Positions 6,929-15,813 of a stretch of DNA of 28,252 nucleotides are shown piece after piece. The position numbers and the translations under genes are program-made. The notes beneath the pieces are model-generated. The model searched no databases and was not told the origin of the DNA. It was given only the letters and a program-made list of their open reading frames with translations. Location: NCBI GenBank assembly GCA_002479255.1, contig DLMJ01000042.1, positions 100,989 through 129,240 of the forward strand, given 5' to 3'. How positions within the stretch are numbered: the stretch's first letter is position 1; each line of letters starts with the position of its first letter. The stretch comes from Candidatus Binatus soli (GTDB lineage Bacteria > Desulfobacterota > Binatia > Binatales > Binataceae).

Positions 6929-8734
6929 TTGCGCCATCAAGCCAGTGTCTATGGAGAGATCGAACTGAGCCGCGACAAAGGCGTCAGCACCAGGGCCAGG
7001 AGGCGGCTGAAACTGACCCTAGCGGTTGGATTGAGCGTGGTCTGCATCATCGCGCCGATGTCCAAGTCACGCGGTGCGAGCTTGTCGAGTTATACAGGCG
7101 CGGTTAGCGTCACCCCTGATTCTGGCAACGGCGCCGATAAGATCGTCGTGGCTGCCGCCAACGATGTCATCTATGCGGAGAATTTTTCGGGCTCTACCCC
7201 CAACGCCAAGATCAACAATGCGCTGGCCGCGGTCACCTATTCTGGTCAGACCGTAGATGCGACCGGCGTGTCATGCGCGACCCGGATGGCAGCGCCGATC
7301 GTGCTGACCGGACCGGTGAAGATACTGATGCCTCTTTGCCATCTCCAGTGTCCGGCGGCGGGTAGTCCTTCGGGGTGCATTCAGCTCCCGGCAAACGGCG
7401 CGGGCGACGGTACACACGTAACCTGCGCTTCGCAGCCGCACTGGAACGGGAACGACATGGGAACGGGGTGTTGGATCGATAACGAGCCGTCCTCCGGCTC
7501 CGTACAGCCCGCCATCGTGTTCCCGGGCAATCGCGCGTACAACTACGAGATCGACAATCTAGGTTTCAAACGCAACGCGTTGAGTGGCGCGGATATCCTG
7601 GTCACCGTCGCCAGCGGCGGCAACAGCTGGTCGATGAATCACATTCACGACATCATCGACCTTCCCGTTTCGGCAGTGACTAGCCCGAATCCTTGTGCGA
7701 ATGCGACCGGAGTCTGCAACGGGTTTCATGGCGGGCTGACCTATGGGATCGACATTCTGAAAGGCGGTGGTGAAGTGACGAATAACGTCATCGAGCGATT
7801 CTACTTGACCGGGGGCGACGGCGGCATTCACTGGGGCGCTCAGGCGGGGAACTCGAATGTCATCCGTGATGGCTACATCGCGGGATACTTTGGTGGATTG
7901 GGTCTCCTGCCGGCCATCAACATAGACATGTGTTCCAGTGGCGCTGTGCGATGCGCACTCAACACGACCATTGAGAACATTCAGGTTACAGGGGCAAATC
8001 CGGTCGCCGGCGCGGCTGTAGTCGTGCTGAATGGCGGCGGCGAATTTAGAGAGAGCCACGTCGAGGGAACTAACTCACTGCGATTGCTGGCAACGCCTAA
8101 TACCATTGCCGATGTATCGGCGTGCAACTCTGGCATGGGACCCGGCGGTGATATGACCCCGTGGCTGATCGAGGAAGACACCCTGACGGGCGGCAACGGC
8201 ATCAGCTCCTCAACGGACTGGCCCGACTACGGCCTTGCCCAATGTGCGTCAGGCACCAGCTTGGCGGCCGGCACCGGTGCATACATCGACGACAGAAACA
8301 ACAAACTCCTCGATTATAGCGTCGATGGCACGCTGGCTATGGGCACGCTCGAGGCTCCGCCGGGAATTGACTACGTAAACAACATCTATATTTCGTCCGC
8401 CGGAGCAGACGTAGGCGGCGTCGATTACAAGAGCTACGAGCCTGGGCAATATGGTCCGAACAATACGAATATCAGCAAGTGCGGAACTTCACCGGCCTTG
8501 GCCAGCGGCTCCTCGCCCCGGCGCGGGATAATCCAGCCTGGAAGCGGTACGGTGACCAGTTGCACTATGAACTTCGGCGTACAATGGCCGCGGTCGCCGT
8601 ATTGCCTCTGCGCCGCGATGACCGGCGCCAGCGCACCGGAGACCTGTGTCGTGACGAATGGACCGCTCAACATGCTCTTCACGCTCGGCGGAAACGTAGC
8701 CGGAGGCCGGATCACCTATGACTGCGGATATTGA
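6929..8734 (+). CDS. Secreted cysteine-rich right-handed beta-helix protein
   Basis: The protein has about 601 residues, most likely starting at TTG 6929, since an in-frame stop at 6908 leaves no ATG or GTG before the signal sequence. Residues about 23-50 form an export signal (RARRRLKLTLAVGLSVVCIIAP) with an unusually long N-region. The middle (about 190-400) has repeated short strands with Asn/Gly turns (NNVIERFYLTGGDGGIHWG, NTTIENIQVTG), as in pectate-lyase-like beta-helices that bind or cleave polysaccharide. The last ~60 residues (GTVTSCTMNF...PYCLCAAMTG...GRITYDCG) resemble a small domain at the ends of phage tail-spike-like and secreted beta-helix proteins. The mature part has 18 cysteines, which is unusual and implies disulfide stapling. 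Catalytic residues could not be assigned. It may be a polysaccharide lyase, epimerase or surface adhesin. Confidence 0.78.
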   Translation: MRHQASVYGEIELSRDKGVSTRARRRLKLTLAVGLSVVCIIAPMSKSRGASLSSYTGAVSVTPDSGNGADKIVVAAANDVIYAENFSGSTPNAKINNALAAVTYSGQTVDATGVSCATRMAAPIVLTGPVKILMPLCHLQCPAAGSPSGCIQLPANGAGDGTHVTCASQPHWNGNDMGTGCWIDNEPSSGSVQPAIVFPGNRAYNYEIDNLGFKRNALSGADILVTVASGGNSWSMNHIHDIIDLPVSAVTSPNPCANATGVCNGFHGGLTYGIDILKGGGEVTNNVIERFYLTGGDGGIHWGAQAGNSNVIRDGYIAGYFGGLGLLPAINIDMCSSGAVRCALNTTIENIQVTGANPVAGAAVVVLNGGGEFRESHVEGTNSLRLLATPNTIADVSACNSGMGPGGDMTPWLIEEDTLTGGNGISSSTDWPDYGLAQCASGTSLAAGTGAYIDDRNNKLLDYSVDGTLAMGTLEAPPGIDYVNNIYISSAGADVGGVDYKSYEPGQYGPNNTNISKCGTSPALASGSSPRRGIIQPGSGTVTSCTMNFGVQWPRSPYCLCAAMTGASAPETCVVTNGPLNMLFTLGGNVAGGRITYDCGY

Positions 8735-8904
8735 GCCGCGCCGCTCGCGGGCCTTTTGACGGGCTTTCATCGCGGTTTACCTGCCTCATTATCGAAGAAC
8801 TTCCCTTGAAAGGAGTAGCCTCGAGCGACTGTTAGGTAAGGAGCGGCAGCTCACTTGACCTTTGCGGACATTTTGGCGGTAGTAGAACTATAAGCAGGTT
8901 ACTG

Positions 8905-10587
8905 ATGCTGAGAAGACCTTTTGACATAACGAGTCCGAGCCGCGGATTTGACTCCACACCAGCATCGGAAAGACGCCGGATCGTCGATACCAGAGTAAAC
9001 GCCGCGATGCTTGCCGTGATTGTCTGCCTGGTTGCGCTAGTCTCGCTCCAGAGCCTCTTCAACGGGTTTGTTTTCGATGACTTGACCGTGATCCAGCGAA
9101 ACCCTTTGATTGGCCAGTGGTCTTTCGTCTGGAAGTCGTTTTTTCGTGACACCTATTGGTTTAAGAATCCTGCCAGCCTTCCGCAGGCATCCTATTATCG
9201 GCCACTGCAAAACCTTTGGTTTGCTCTCGGGTTTCATCTCTTTGGCTACAATCCTATTGCCTGGCACGCAGCCAAGATTCTGCTGCACTTGGTAGTGGTA
9301 TTGCTCGCGTTCCGTGCCGCCGCTGTCTTAAGCGGGGACGTGACGGTGGGGCTGCTGGCCGCGTTGTTGTTCGGTGTACTTCCCGCTCATGCCGAAGTGG
9401 TCACATGGATCTCGGCCCTGCCGGAACCCTTGGCGGCCGGATTTGAATTAGCGGCGTTTTCTCTGGCGGTAGAGGGTCCAAAGGACCGCCGCATGCGGCT
9501 GGGCTCGGTGGCCTGCTTCGTCGCGGCGCTTTTGTCTTTCGAAGGGGCTATTGTATTTCCGGTTCTGCTGGGCGCGTATTTGTTCATGTTTGGAGAACGG
9601 GGCGAGCTGGAGAGTGAGCGCCGTTCCTTGACGATATGGCAAATACTGATGAAATGCGCCCGATACCTGGTAGCGTGCGTTGGGTATCTGATAGCACGCT
9701 ACTTGGTAATGGGTCTTTACGGGGTGGTCGACTCGAGCCCTGGCGTGGGGCTGGGATATGCGCAAAGAGTCGGTGAATTGCTCGCCACGATGCCCGGGGT
9801 CATGTTGTACTACATCGCAATGCTGGGCGTTCCGTGGCTGGCGGGGCCGGCCCATCCGCTGGACTGGGTTAAGAGCTTTTCTTCGCCGCGCTTCTACGTT
9901 CCGGTGGCACTCCTTCTGTTGCTGGCGATCGGTAGCTGGCTGGCAGCTCGCCGCAGTCCGCGCCGAAAGCTCTACCTCTTTTGTGCAATTTGGTTTTTTG
10001 TCTCGATCGCACCAATGATGAACCTGGGAGGTGTCTGGGATCTGGTACAGGATCGCTATCTCTACCTGCCTGCCTTTGGATGGTGCGTGATCGCGGCCGA
10101 CTGTCTTGTCCGCTGGAGCCGCTCCGGCAATCGGGTACTTTGGTCGAGTGTGGCGGCGCTGATGCTGATTGCGTGGTCCTTAAGCTTTTGGAAAGTAGAG
10201 TGCTATTGGAAAGACACGCTGACTATGTACAAAGCGAGGACCATAATGGCTCCGCAAGCGACACGGTGGCATCAGGATCTGTATGTGGAATACCGGCGGC
10301 TGAACGATCTCAAAGGCTCGGAGCATGAACTGGAGGAGATGTTGCGGCTTAAACCGTCGAGTCGTAGGTATCACTTCCTTCTGCATGTACTGGAAGAGCG
10401 TTTGGGCAACGGCGCTCGGTCGCGAGCCGAGTTCATGAAGTCCATGCCGGAGGAAATAAAGCGCCAGGTTTCGGCTAATCCAGATGAAGTGCGGTCAGCC
10501 AAAACCGGGCGCCCGGAGCGTACCGGCGAAGTTGCTCTGCCCACACCGATACCCCCGGCGCCATCTGCTCCAGCGACCGATCAGTGA
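8905..10587 (+). CDS. GT-C-fold multi-span membrane protein with C-terminal TPR-like region (TMTC-like)
   Basis: This 560-residue integral membrane protein is likely a glycosyltransferase of the GT-C superfamily or a pseudo-enzyme derived from it. After a cytosolic N-terminus and a first membrane helix (about 33-50) comes FNGFVFDDLTVIQRNP, with Asp58/Asp59 where GT-C enzymes carry their catalytic acidic motif, then YYRPLQNLWFALG, a signature shared with TMTC-type O-mannosyltransferases and bacterial TPR-linked membrane proteins. About ten more hydrophobic helices follow to residue 430. Residues about 440-530 are helical and TPR-like, and the end is Pro/Ala-rich. The ATG at 8905 follows AGCAGG. 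It would use a lipid-linked sugar on the extracytoplasmic side; donor and acceptor are unknown. It lies between surface-glycan genes. Confidence 0.8.
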   Translation: MLRRPFDITSPSRGFDSTPASERRRIVDTRVNAAMLAVIVCLVALVSLQSLFNGFVFDDLTVIQRNPLIGQWSFVWKSFFRDTYWFKNPASLPQASYYRPLQNLWFALGFHLFGYNPIAWHAAKILLHLVVVLLAFRAAAVLSGDVTVGLLAALLFGVLPAHAEVVTWISALPEPLAAGFELAAFSLAVEGPKDRRMRLGSVACFVAALLSFEGAIVFPVLLGAYLFMFGERGELESERRSLTIWQILMKCARYLVACVGYLIARYLVMGLYGVVDSSPGVGLGYAQRVGELLATMPGVMLYYIAMLGVPWLAGPAHPLDWVKSFSSPRFYVPVALLLLLAIGSWLAARRSPRRKLYLFCAIWFFVSIAPMMNLGGVWDLVQDRYLYLPAFGWCVIAADCLVRWSRSGNRVLWSSVAALMLIAWSLSFWKVECYWKDTLTMYKARTIMAPQATRWHQDLYVEYRRLNDLKGSEHELEEMLRLKPSSRRYHFLLHVLEERLGNGARSRAEFMKSMPEEIKRQVSANPDEVRSAKTGRPERTGEVALPTPIPPAPSAPATDQ

Positions 10588-10801
10588 GCGGATCACGCGC
10601 GCTCCACTCCTGCCAGATGGGGGGAGGGGAGAAGCGTCTGCGGGACCGGTCGGGAAAACGGCATTTCTGGGCGTTGCGTGGCTGCGAGACGTAAACCCGC
10701 TCCTCCCGGCGCTGTGGAAAGCCCTTTGCACCCAAAACCGGGCTTGAATTTTCCGTTTGCAGATCGCCTGGTGTTGGTGCTAGTCCGAATCACGATTAAA
10801 A

Positions 10802-11653
10802 ATGGAAATTCCGGATAAAATTCCACCGATGGCTGCCGGAAATCTGCAGGTTACGCGACCAGATAGGCTGAGAGCTTCAGTACTGAGCCGTGCCGCTTTG
10901 TGGCTGCGCCACGCCCCCGAAAAGATGGGCTTGATTAGCAGCGCTCCGAAGCCGGGATTCTTCGACCAATATCCGCGCTTCTATTCCTCCAGCGTGGTCG
11001 GTGCTACGCCGGAGCGGTTGAACGAGCGATACCGCGCCCTGATCAGTTCCAATGAACAGCTGATTCGGGAGAAGACAATTCTCGACCTCGCCGCACATGA
11101 CGGACGCTGGAGTTTCGCGGCCCTGAAAGCCGGCGCTCGGCACGTCACTGGTATCGAAGTCCGCTCGCACCTGGTGGAATCCGCAATAGCCGCGGCGCGG
11201 GAATACGGAATCGGCGCGGAGCGGTACCAGTTCATAGCCGGAGATGTCTTTGATCAAATCGCACTGCTACAAACTAACAGTATAGATACTGTTTTCTGCT
11301 TCGGCTTTTTCTATCACACGCCTCACCATATGCTGTTGTTGTCGAAGATTGCCCGGCTGAATCCGAAGCACCTCATCCTGGATACCGCCATCGATCCGTC
11401 GACTACTGATTGCATAGTCCGCCTCACGAAGGAGGGAGTTGATCGGGATGCGAATTCTCTGGTGGGCCAACCGGGCGATCCTTTGTACGCGCTGGTCGGT
11501 ACCCCGAGTCGGAATGCGCTCGAAACGATGCTGACCAGCTTTGGATGGAGCCTTTCCTACTATGACTGGCATCGCGCCGGCATCGGCAACTGGCGCGACC
11601 TGCGCGATTACCGAGATGGTTCGCGCGTTTCAATCGTGGCAACCCGCCGCTAG
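10802..11653 (+). CDS. Class I SAM-dependent methyltransferase
   Basis: This 283-residue protein has an unusual motif I, ILDLAAHDGRWS (93-104), where the usual Gly-x-Gly is replaced by His-Asp-Gly, and strand-2 acid Glu119 in GIEVRSH. IDTVFCFGFFYHTPHHMLLLSKIARLNPKHLILDT corresponds to the motif IV-VI region. This AxHDGRWS pattern occurs in methyltransferases of polysaccharide and glycopeptide clusters. The first ~50 residues are extra and basic. The ATG at 10802 has no strong ribosome-binding site; in-frame ATGs at 10829 and 10925 are alternatives, the last preceded by GAAAAG. It is convergent with the minus-strand spermidine-synthase-like gene. Substrate unknown. Confidence 0.82.
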   Translation: MEIPDKIPPMAAGNLQVTRPDRLRASVLSRAALWLRHAPEKMGLISSAPKPGFFDQYPRFYSSSVVGATPERLNERYRALISSNEQLIREKTILDLAAHDGRWSFAALKAGARHVTGIEVRSHLVESAIAAAREYGIGAERYQFIAGDVFDQIALLQTNSIDTVFCFGFFYHTPHHMLLLSKIARLNPKHLILDTAIDPSTTDCIVRLTKEGVDRDANSLVGQPGDPLYALVGTPSRNALETMLTSFGWSLSYYDWHRAGIGNWRDLRDYRDGSRVSIVATRR

Positions 11654-11662
11654 AGTGCTCAT

Positions 11663-11678
11663 GCGCCAACGCTGGCGC
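11663..11678. terminator. Weak hairpin between convergent genes
   Basis: GCGCCA and TGGCGC pair around a 4-nt loop 10 bp after the methyltransferase stop, but no T-run follows. It may mark the transcript end between the convergent genes. Confidence 0.3.
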
Positions 11679-11749
11679 CTCGCTCTTCGTCGTGATGCTT
11701 GACTGCCGTCCCGGCTAATTGCTCTGTCCTTATCCCCATTGCGATAAGG

Positions 11750-14041
11750 TCATCCCGGTTCGGTGCTTTCAGAAGTCACAACAACTGCCGTGTGTTCCAT
11801 CAAGGCGATCCAGGAAGCCAGGTAGAGAAGTACTGCAAGAATCAGCAGGGATCGGATTCCGGTCCACATCGAAAGCGACTCCAGCAAACCTCCAACGAGG
11901 GCCCCCAGTAAGTTCGAGCCGAGCGCCTCGCTGCTGAACCGCTCCTGCGCGAAGCTTCTAATGAACACGATGCCGGCGAAAAACACCGGCAAGCACAACA
12001 CCGCCGTAGCCGATAGTGCTTTGATCCATATGGAACTGAAGAAAAACTCCTCGAGTGGGATAAAATACGCTGCTGAAATTGATATGATTATGCCGACGTA
12101 GCCCACAACAATAGGTATGTGTTTTCTCCAAGCGACAAGAACGTTGGAGGCGACAATCAGCACCATTAGACCCGCGATTACGATCGAGTTGACGACCCAG
12201 GTTGTCCCAAACAACAACGCTATCCTGCTGATGATCTGTGCTTCCAGCAGAAGGAATCCCGCTCCCAGAAAGAAGAAGTGCCAGCGCATGGAGCGAAGGC
12301 CGCCGCCTGTCCGCCGCAGAAAACGCCAAGCGATCAGGATGAGCGCAAAGGAAATGACGATCACGGACGCCGGCAGTCCCGGTTCATGCTGGTAAAAGTA
12401 TGGCCAGTCGTCAGTTGTTAGTGTGGGCACTGTGCCCAGAGAAAAGGCGTGCTGGGACAGGTACGCCGCGAGTTGCGGGTCAGACAAGGCTCGGTCGAGG
12501 CGCTGGTGCGATCCAGCGATGAAGAAGGTGCCGCCGGCAACCAAGTACGAAGATCCAGCTGCCCCGAAATGGATAAAACTGTCTCCGAAGACATCTCGAA
12601 TTAGTCCGGATAGCCTGGCCGCGATCCACGGAGTCTTAACGCCAAATTTGATGATAAGCAGGCCGTCTGGCTGCAGCAGCTTCTTGGCTGCCCGCAGCGC
12701 CTCGACCGTGTAGACATAGTTGTCGATTCGAATGCTTGAGTAATACGAACTCGTCGTATGAGAGTCCAGCAATGAATAGACTATCAAATCGAAACGCTCG
12801 GTAGTGTTCTCGATGTAGCTGCGCGCGTCGTCGACGACGGCGTGCACCCGTTGTGAGCTGTAAGGATGCTCAAAGTGAAGGTCGCGGCCAAGTTTCAAAA
12901 TCAATGGGTCGATTTCCACCGCCGTCACCCGAGCTGCCCCATTCCGCAATGCGGCCGCTACATCGTTCCCTGCTCCGGAACCAAGCACCAGCACTGACGC
13001 GGGGCTAGGATAAAAGCGATAGGGCAGATTGTAGGGATTTTCGTTCAACGGCGTGTTTCCAAACAACCTAGGATGCGAAGCTGCGAAATCAGGAGAGAGG
13101 TTTACAATGCGCTGGAGCCAACCACCGTTGACGATAAATTCGTAGGCGACGACCTCCCCGCGATCACTTATCGGGCGAACAATCAGCTTCTGGTAGGGTG
13201 TCCAATAGGTTGCGCCGCCGCTTGGATCGCCCACACTCACAAGTCCAATACATACGAGGAATGCTAGAACCGAAAGCCAACGCCATAGAGGCAGAGTCCA
13301 AAACAGGCAAGCTATCATGAGGGCAGCGACCAGAAACCAGACCGCCGGCGGTTGCCAGAGGAAGCAAAGCAGCGTATACAGAGCGATTCCGAAAAGGCTG
13401 CCGAGGATATTCACGGTGTAAGCCGTAATACCGTGCGTGGCATGTTCAAGTAACCAGCCGACAAGTTGCCCAATCGGAACAAAGACAAAAGCGATCAAGC
13501 CGAAGATGGGTATCACAAAAAACAGTGCACCTAGGAGGAGCAACAGAGTGTGTGCATTCAGAGGTAGCGATGGCACACCAGCAATGTTGACCTCTGAGAC
13601 GGCGCCCACCAGAATTGGTAGTCCATTTACGAGGTGGTGCAGGCTTGGCAATGGGAGGCTGCACACGCAGGCCAGGGTGACCAATGAAAGAAGCATCACC
13701 GAAAGATGAATTGGACGGCGCGAGAGATAGCACCCAAGGCCGAAGCCAAGAAAGCAGGCAACCAAAACAAAGTTTTTGAAGAACGCAAAGAGCCTGATCT
13801 CAGACGAGATCCATCTAATCATCAGAAGTTCGAGAAACAAGCCGGCCACGCTTACCAAGGCGAGCTGCCAGTAAGAAAACCCGCCGAGCATTTCGGGAGA
13901 ACACTGCCATCGTCCTCGCGGACTGCTATCGTCCGCTGATGGGCGATAAATGCGAAGAGCGTGGTAGTTTACCAAAATGGCGATCAGGACCGTGATTGAG
14001 CCGGTCAAAACAACTGGCAATGTGACTGCAAATTCTTCCAT
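11750..14041 (-). CDS. Membrane-embedded spermidine-synthase-like (aminopropyltransferase-fold) protein
   Basis: This 763-residue protein has a soluble Rossmann domain between two blocks of membrane helices: about eight helices in residues 5-270 and six or more after residue 560. The soluble part contains VLVLGSGAGNDVAAAL (motif I near 354-360), AVEIDP (Glu near 376), VVDDARSYI (near 404) and IVYSLLDSH (near 425), matching spermine/spermidine synthase nucleotide-binding motifs. Fusions of this type are common but uncharacterised in soil bacteria; whether they make polyamines is not established. ATG 14041 is preferred over GTG 14047 because GAGGGG sits 5 nt from the ATG and would abut the GTG. 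It is read in the same direction as the upstream GT-C gene, 171 bp away, and may be cotranscribed with it. Confidence 0.88.
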   Translation of the reverse strand: MEEFAVTLPVVLTGSITVLIAILVNYHALRIYRPSADDSSPRGRWQCSPEMLGGFSYWQLALVSVAGLFLELLMIRWISSEIRLFAFFKNFVLVACFLGFGLGCYLSRRPIHLSVMLLSLVTLACVCSLPLPSLHHLVNGLPILVGAVSEVNIAGVPSLPLNAHTLLLLLGALFFVIPIFGLIAFVFVPIGQLVGWLLEHATHGITAYTVNILGSLFGIALYTLLCFLWQPPAVWFLVAALMIACLFWTLPLWRWLSVLAFLVCIGLVSVGDPSGGATYWTPYQKLIVRPISDRGEVVAYEFIVNGGWLQRIVNLSPDFAASHPRLFGNTPLNENPYNLPYRFYPSPASVLVLGSGAGNDVAAALRNGAARVTAVEIDPLILKLGRDLHFEHPYSSQRVHAVVDDARSYIENTTERFDLIVYSLLDSHTTSSYYSSIRIDNYVYTVEALRAAKKLLQPDGLLIIKFGVKTPWIAARLSGLIRDVFGDSFIHFGAAGSSYLVAGGTFFIAGSHQRLDRALSDPQLAAYLSQHAFSLGTVPTLTTDDWPYFYQHEPGLPASVIVISFALILIAWRFLRRTGGGLRSMRWHFFFLGAGFLLLEAQIISRIALLFGTTWVVNSIVIAGLMVLIVASNVLVAWRKHIPIVVGYVGIIISISAAYFIPLEEFFFSSIWIKALSATAVLCLPVFFAGIVFIRSFAQERFSSEALGSNLLGALVGGLLESLSMWTGIRSLLILAVLLYLASWIALMEHTAVVVTSESTEPG

Positions 14042-14212
14042 ACGCACCCCTCGAGGGTATCCTCTAGCCTGCCTTTCGCAGCGAAACGATTAAGCTGTTT
14101 CCAAATGCTTCGATGAGATTGGGCGTCACTTCATGCGCTCCACGTCGGTCTTTGTGAAAGGTAACCCCTATTCCAACGGAGGCGCAAAGTGCAATCCAAC
14201 GAACACGGGACC

Positions 14213-15538
14213 CTAATTGTATTCGAAATGAGAGCCTCCAAAAGCACGACGCAATCCAATTGCCGCCAGGACAACCATCGCCGGCTCTGCGTGAGTGCGC
14301 ATGCGAGATTTTGCGGAGCCACCGGCGTTTGGCGCGAGTAATACCATAGCCATCAGGGCGCATAGCAGTACCAATTCCCTCTTCGCTGTGCTCATCGCGC
14401 GCACGTTGATGAGCGCAAAAATAATACCCCCAGCTACGAGTATACATTGTGCTATTTGAAACACGACAACGGCCAACATGCTCGGGTCCGAAGAGAGAGA
14501 GCTCAAGACTGGCTGGATATCATCTTTCGGGAAACCAGGATTGGGCGCGCGCCATTGCAGCCCGAGCATTCGGCTTAAGCTTGATCCGGCAGGAGCGAAA
14601 AGCAGGACCCCCACGCCCTCGGCCGTCACGGCCGCAAGCGCAATCGGCCGCTCGCGAAAAATCTGAATAGCGCGACGCTCGACTTCAGCGGGATCGTTGT
14701 CGGGACTGACATGAGGTGGCAACGCGTGCTCCAATTGATGCTGTGCGACAATAAAGCTCTCATGCTCGGCAAATGCAACGACGGCAGCGGCCTTGAATCT
14801 ATAGAGATCATTAGCTCCGCTGGTCGCGATCGTACGAACGTGGCAACACGAGACGTTGCGAGCGGTCCAGCCGATAACCGCCGCGGCGGGCAAGAATGAG
14901 ACAATTAGAATTAAACTCAATCTGGTCCGCCACGAAATCGGCAGTACGAGGATTGTCGCGCCGACCGCGAAAGGAACAAATATGCCAGTCGGCCGAATCA
15001 TGATTGCAAGCGCCAAAAGGACGCTTGTGGCGATCGCAAGAGGTATGATTCGAGACTTGCCTGCGACTAGGATCATTCTCGCTACTAGCAGAATGACGGC
15101 TGCCAGAACCAGCTGAAATAGCTGCTCCGCTATAATCGATGCCCCGGTCGCAACAGAGGCCAGGTCAAATGCCATCAAGACTGCAGCCAACAGCGCACTC
15201 CAGTAATCAAAGAACCGCGCAAGTATGACAGCTGTAATTACGCATACTGTTGCACCCATCAACGCCTGGAAAGCAACCGCGGTCCTTAGAGTAGGCATCA
15301 AGGTGAGAAAGACGGAGTATCCAGGAGGCATTCGCGTTTCGGGCGCCTGACATTTGCCGTTTTCCACCGCAGCGTAGCCGCATCCCGCTTTCAGACCCTC
15401 CGCCGGGGCCGCATAGTGCCACGAATCCGCCTGAACTATTGCCCAATCGATCCCTGGGTTTCGCAGAGGGACTAACCTTAGCAGCAGAGCCAAAATAAAG
15501 ACTCCACCTAAGGCAAGACGATAACGTGCTGCATTCAT
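14213..15538 (-). CDS. GT-C family (PMT_2/GT39-like) membrane glycosyltransferase
   Basis: This 441-residue protein has about nine membrane helices. The first is followed by a periplasmic loop with DWAIVQADSWHY (Asp near 38 in the position of the catalytic acid of ArnT/PMT-type enzymes) and then RMPPGYSVFL, the R-x-PGY-x-x-L signature of this superfamily. A long extracytoplasmic segment with a CC pair (NVSCCHV near 230) and EVERRAIQIFRERPI lies before the last helices, as in glycosyltransferase 39 proteins. These enzymes move a sugar from a polyprenyl-phosphate carrier to lipid, protein or polysaccharide outside the membrane. ATG 15538 has only a weak GAAG ribosome-binding site. It is divergent from the next methyltransferase gene. 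Confidence 0.85.
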   Translation of the reverse strand: MNAARYRLALGGVFILALLLRLVPLRNPGIDWAIVQADSWHYAAPAEGLKAGCGYAAVENGKCQAPETRMPPGYSVFLTLMPTLRTAVAFQALMGATVCVITAVILARFFDYWSALLAAVLMAFDLASVATGASIIAEQLFQLVLAAVILLVARMILVAGKSRIIPLAIATSVLLALAIMIRPTGIFVPFAVGATILVLPISWRTRLSLILIVSFLPAAAVIGWTARNVSCCHVRTIATSGANDLYRFKAAAVVAFAEHESFIVAQHQLEHALPPHVSPDNDPAEVERRAIQIFRERPIALAAVTAEGVGVLLFAPAGSSLSRMLGLQWRAPNPGFPKDDIQPVLSSLSSDPSMLAVVVFQIAQCILVAGGIIFALINVRAMSTAKRELVLLCALMAMVLLAPNAGGSAKSRMRTHAEPAMVVLAAIGLRRAFGGSHFEYN

Positions 15539-15813
15539 CTTCGATAGGACCGTATTAGACTAACATTTGCCCCAACGCTCCCTAATGGTCTCCCTGCTCC
15601 GGCTGGTTTCTACACCTGTTGGTCTCCTTCGTCAAGTTGACCTTATCCCACTGTCCCGAGTCTCAAGTACATTCACAAAATCGAGCCACTGACTCGAGGA
15701 TTTGGCCTTGTAAGTTACCTTTGTCATTGCCAGATGGATGCGATCTAGGAGTTGTGCTGTTGAGTGCAGAAATGGTAAACACTCAGGGCGCCAAATCGCT
15801 TCGGTAAACAATC
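15539..15813. other. Divergent intergenic region
   Basis: This 275-bp spacer between two divergent genes should hold promoters for both. TTGTCA at 15720-15725 is a passable -35 element for the rightward gene, but the -10 at the right spacing (TCTAGG) is poor. I do not call a promoter. No gene or repeat seen. Confidence 0.4.

Noticed and set aside
14064..14447. Minus-strand frame overlapping the 3' end of the GT-C gene
   Set aside because: Arg/Trp-rich shadow without a ribosome-binding site; overlaps a clear membrane protein.
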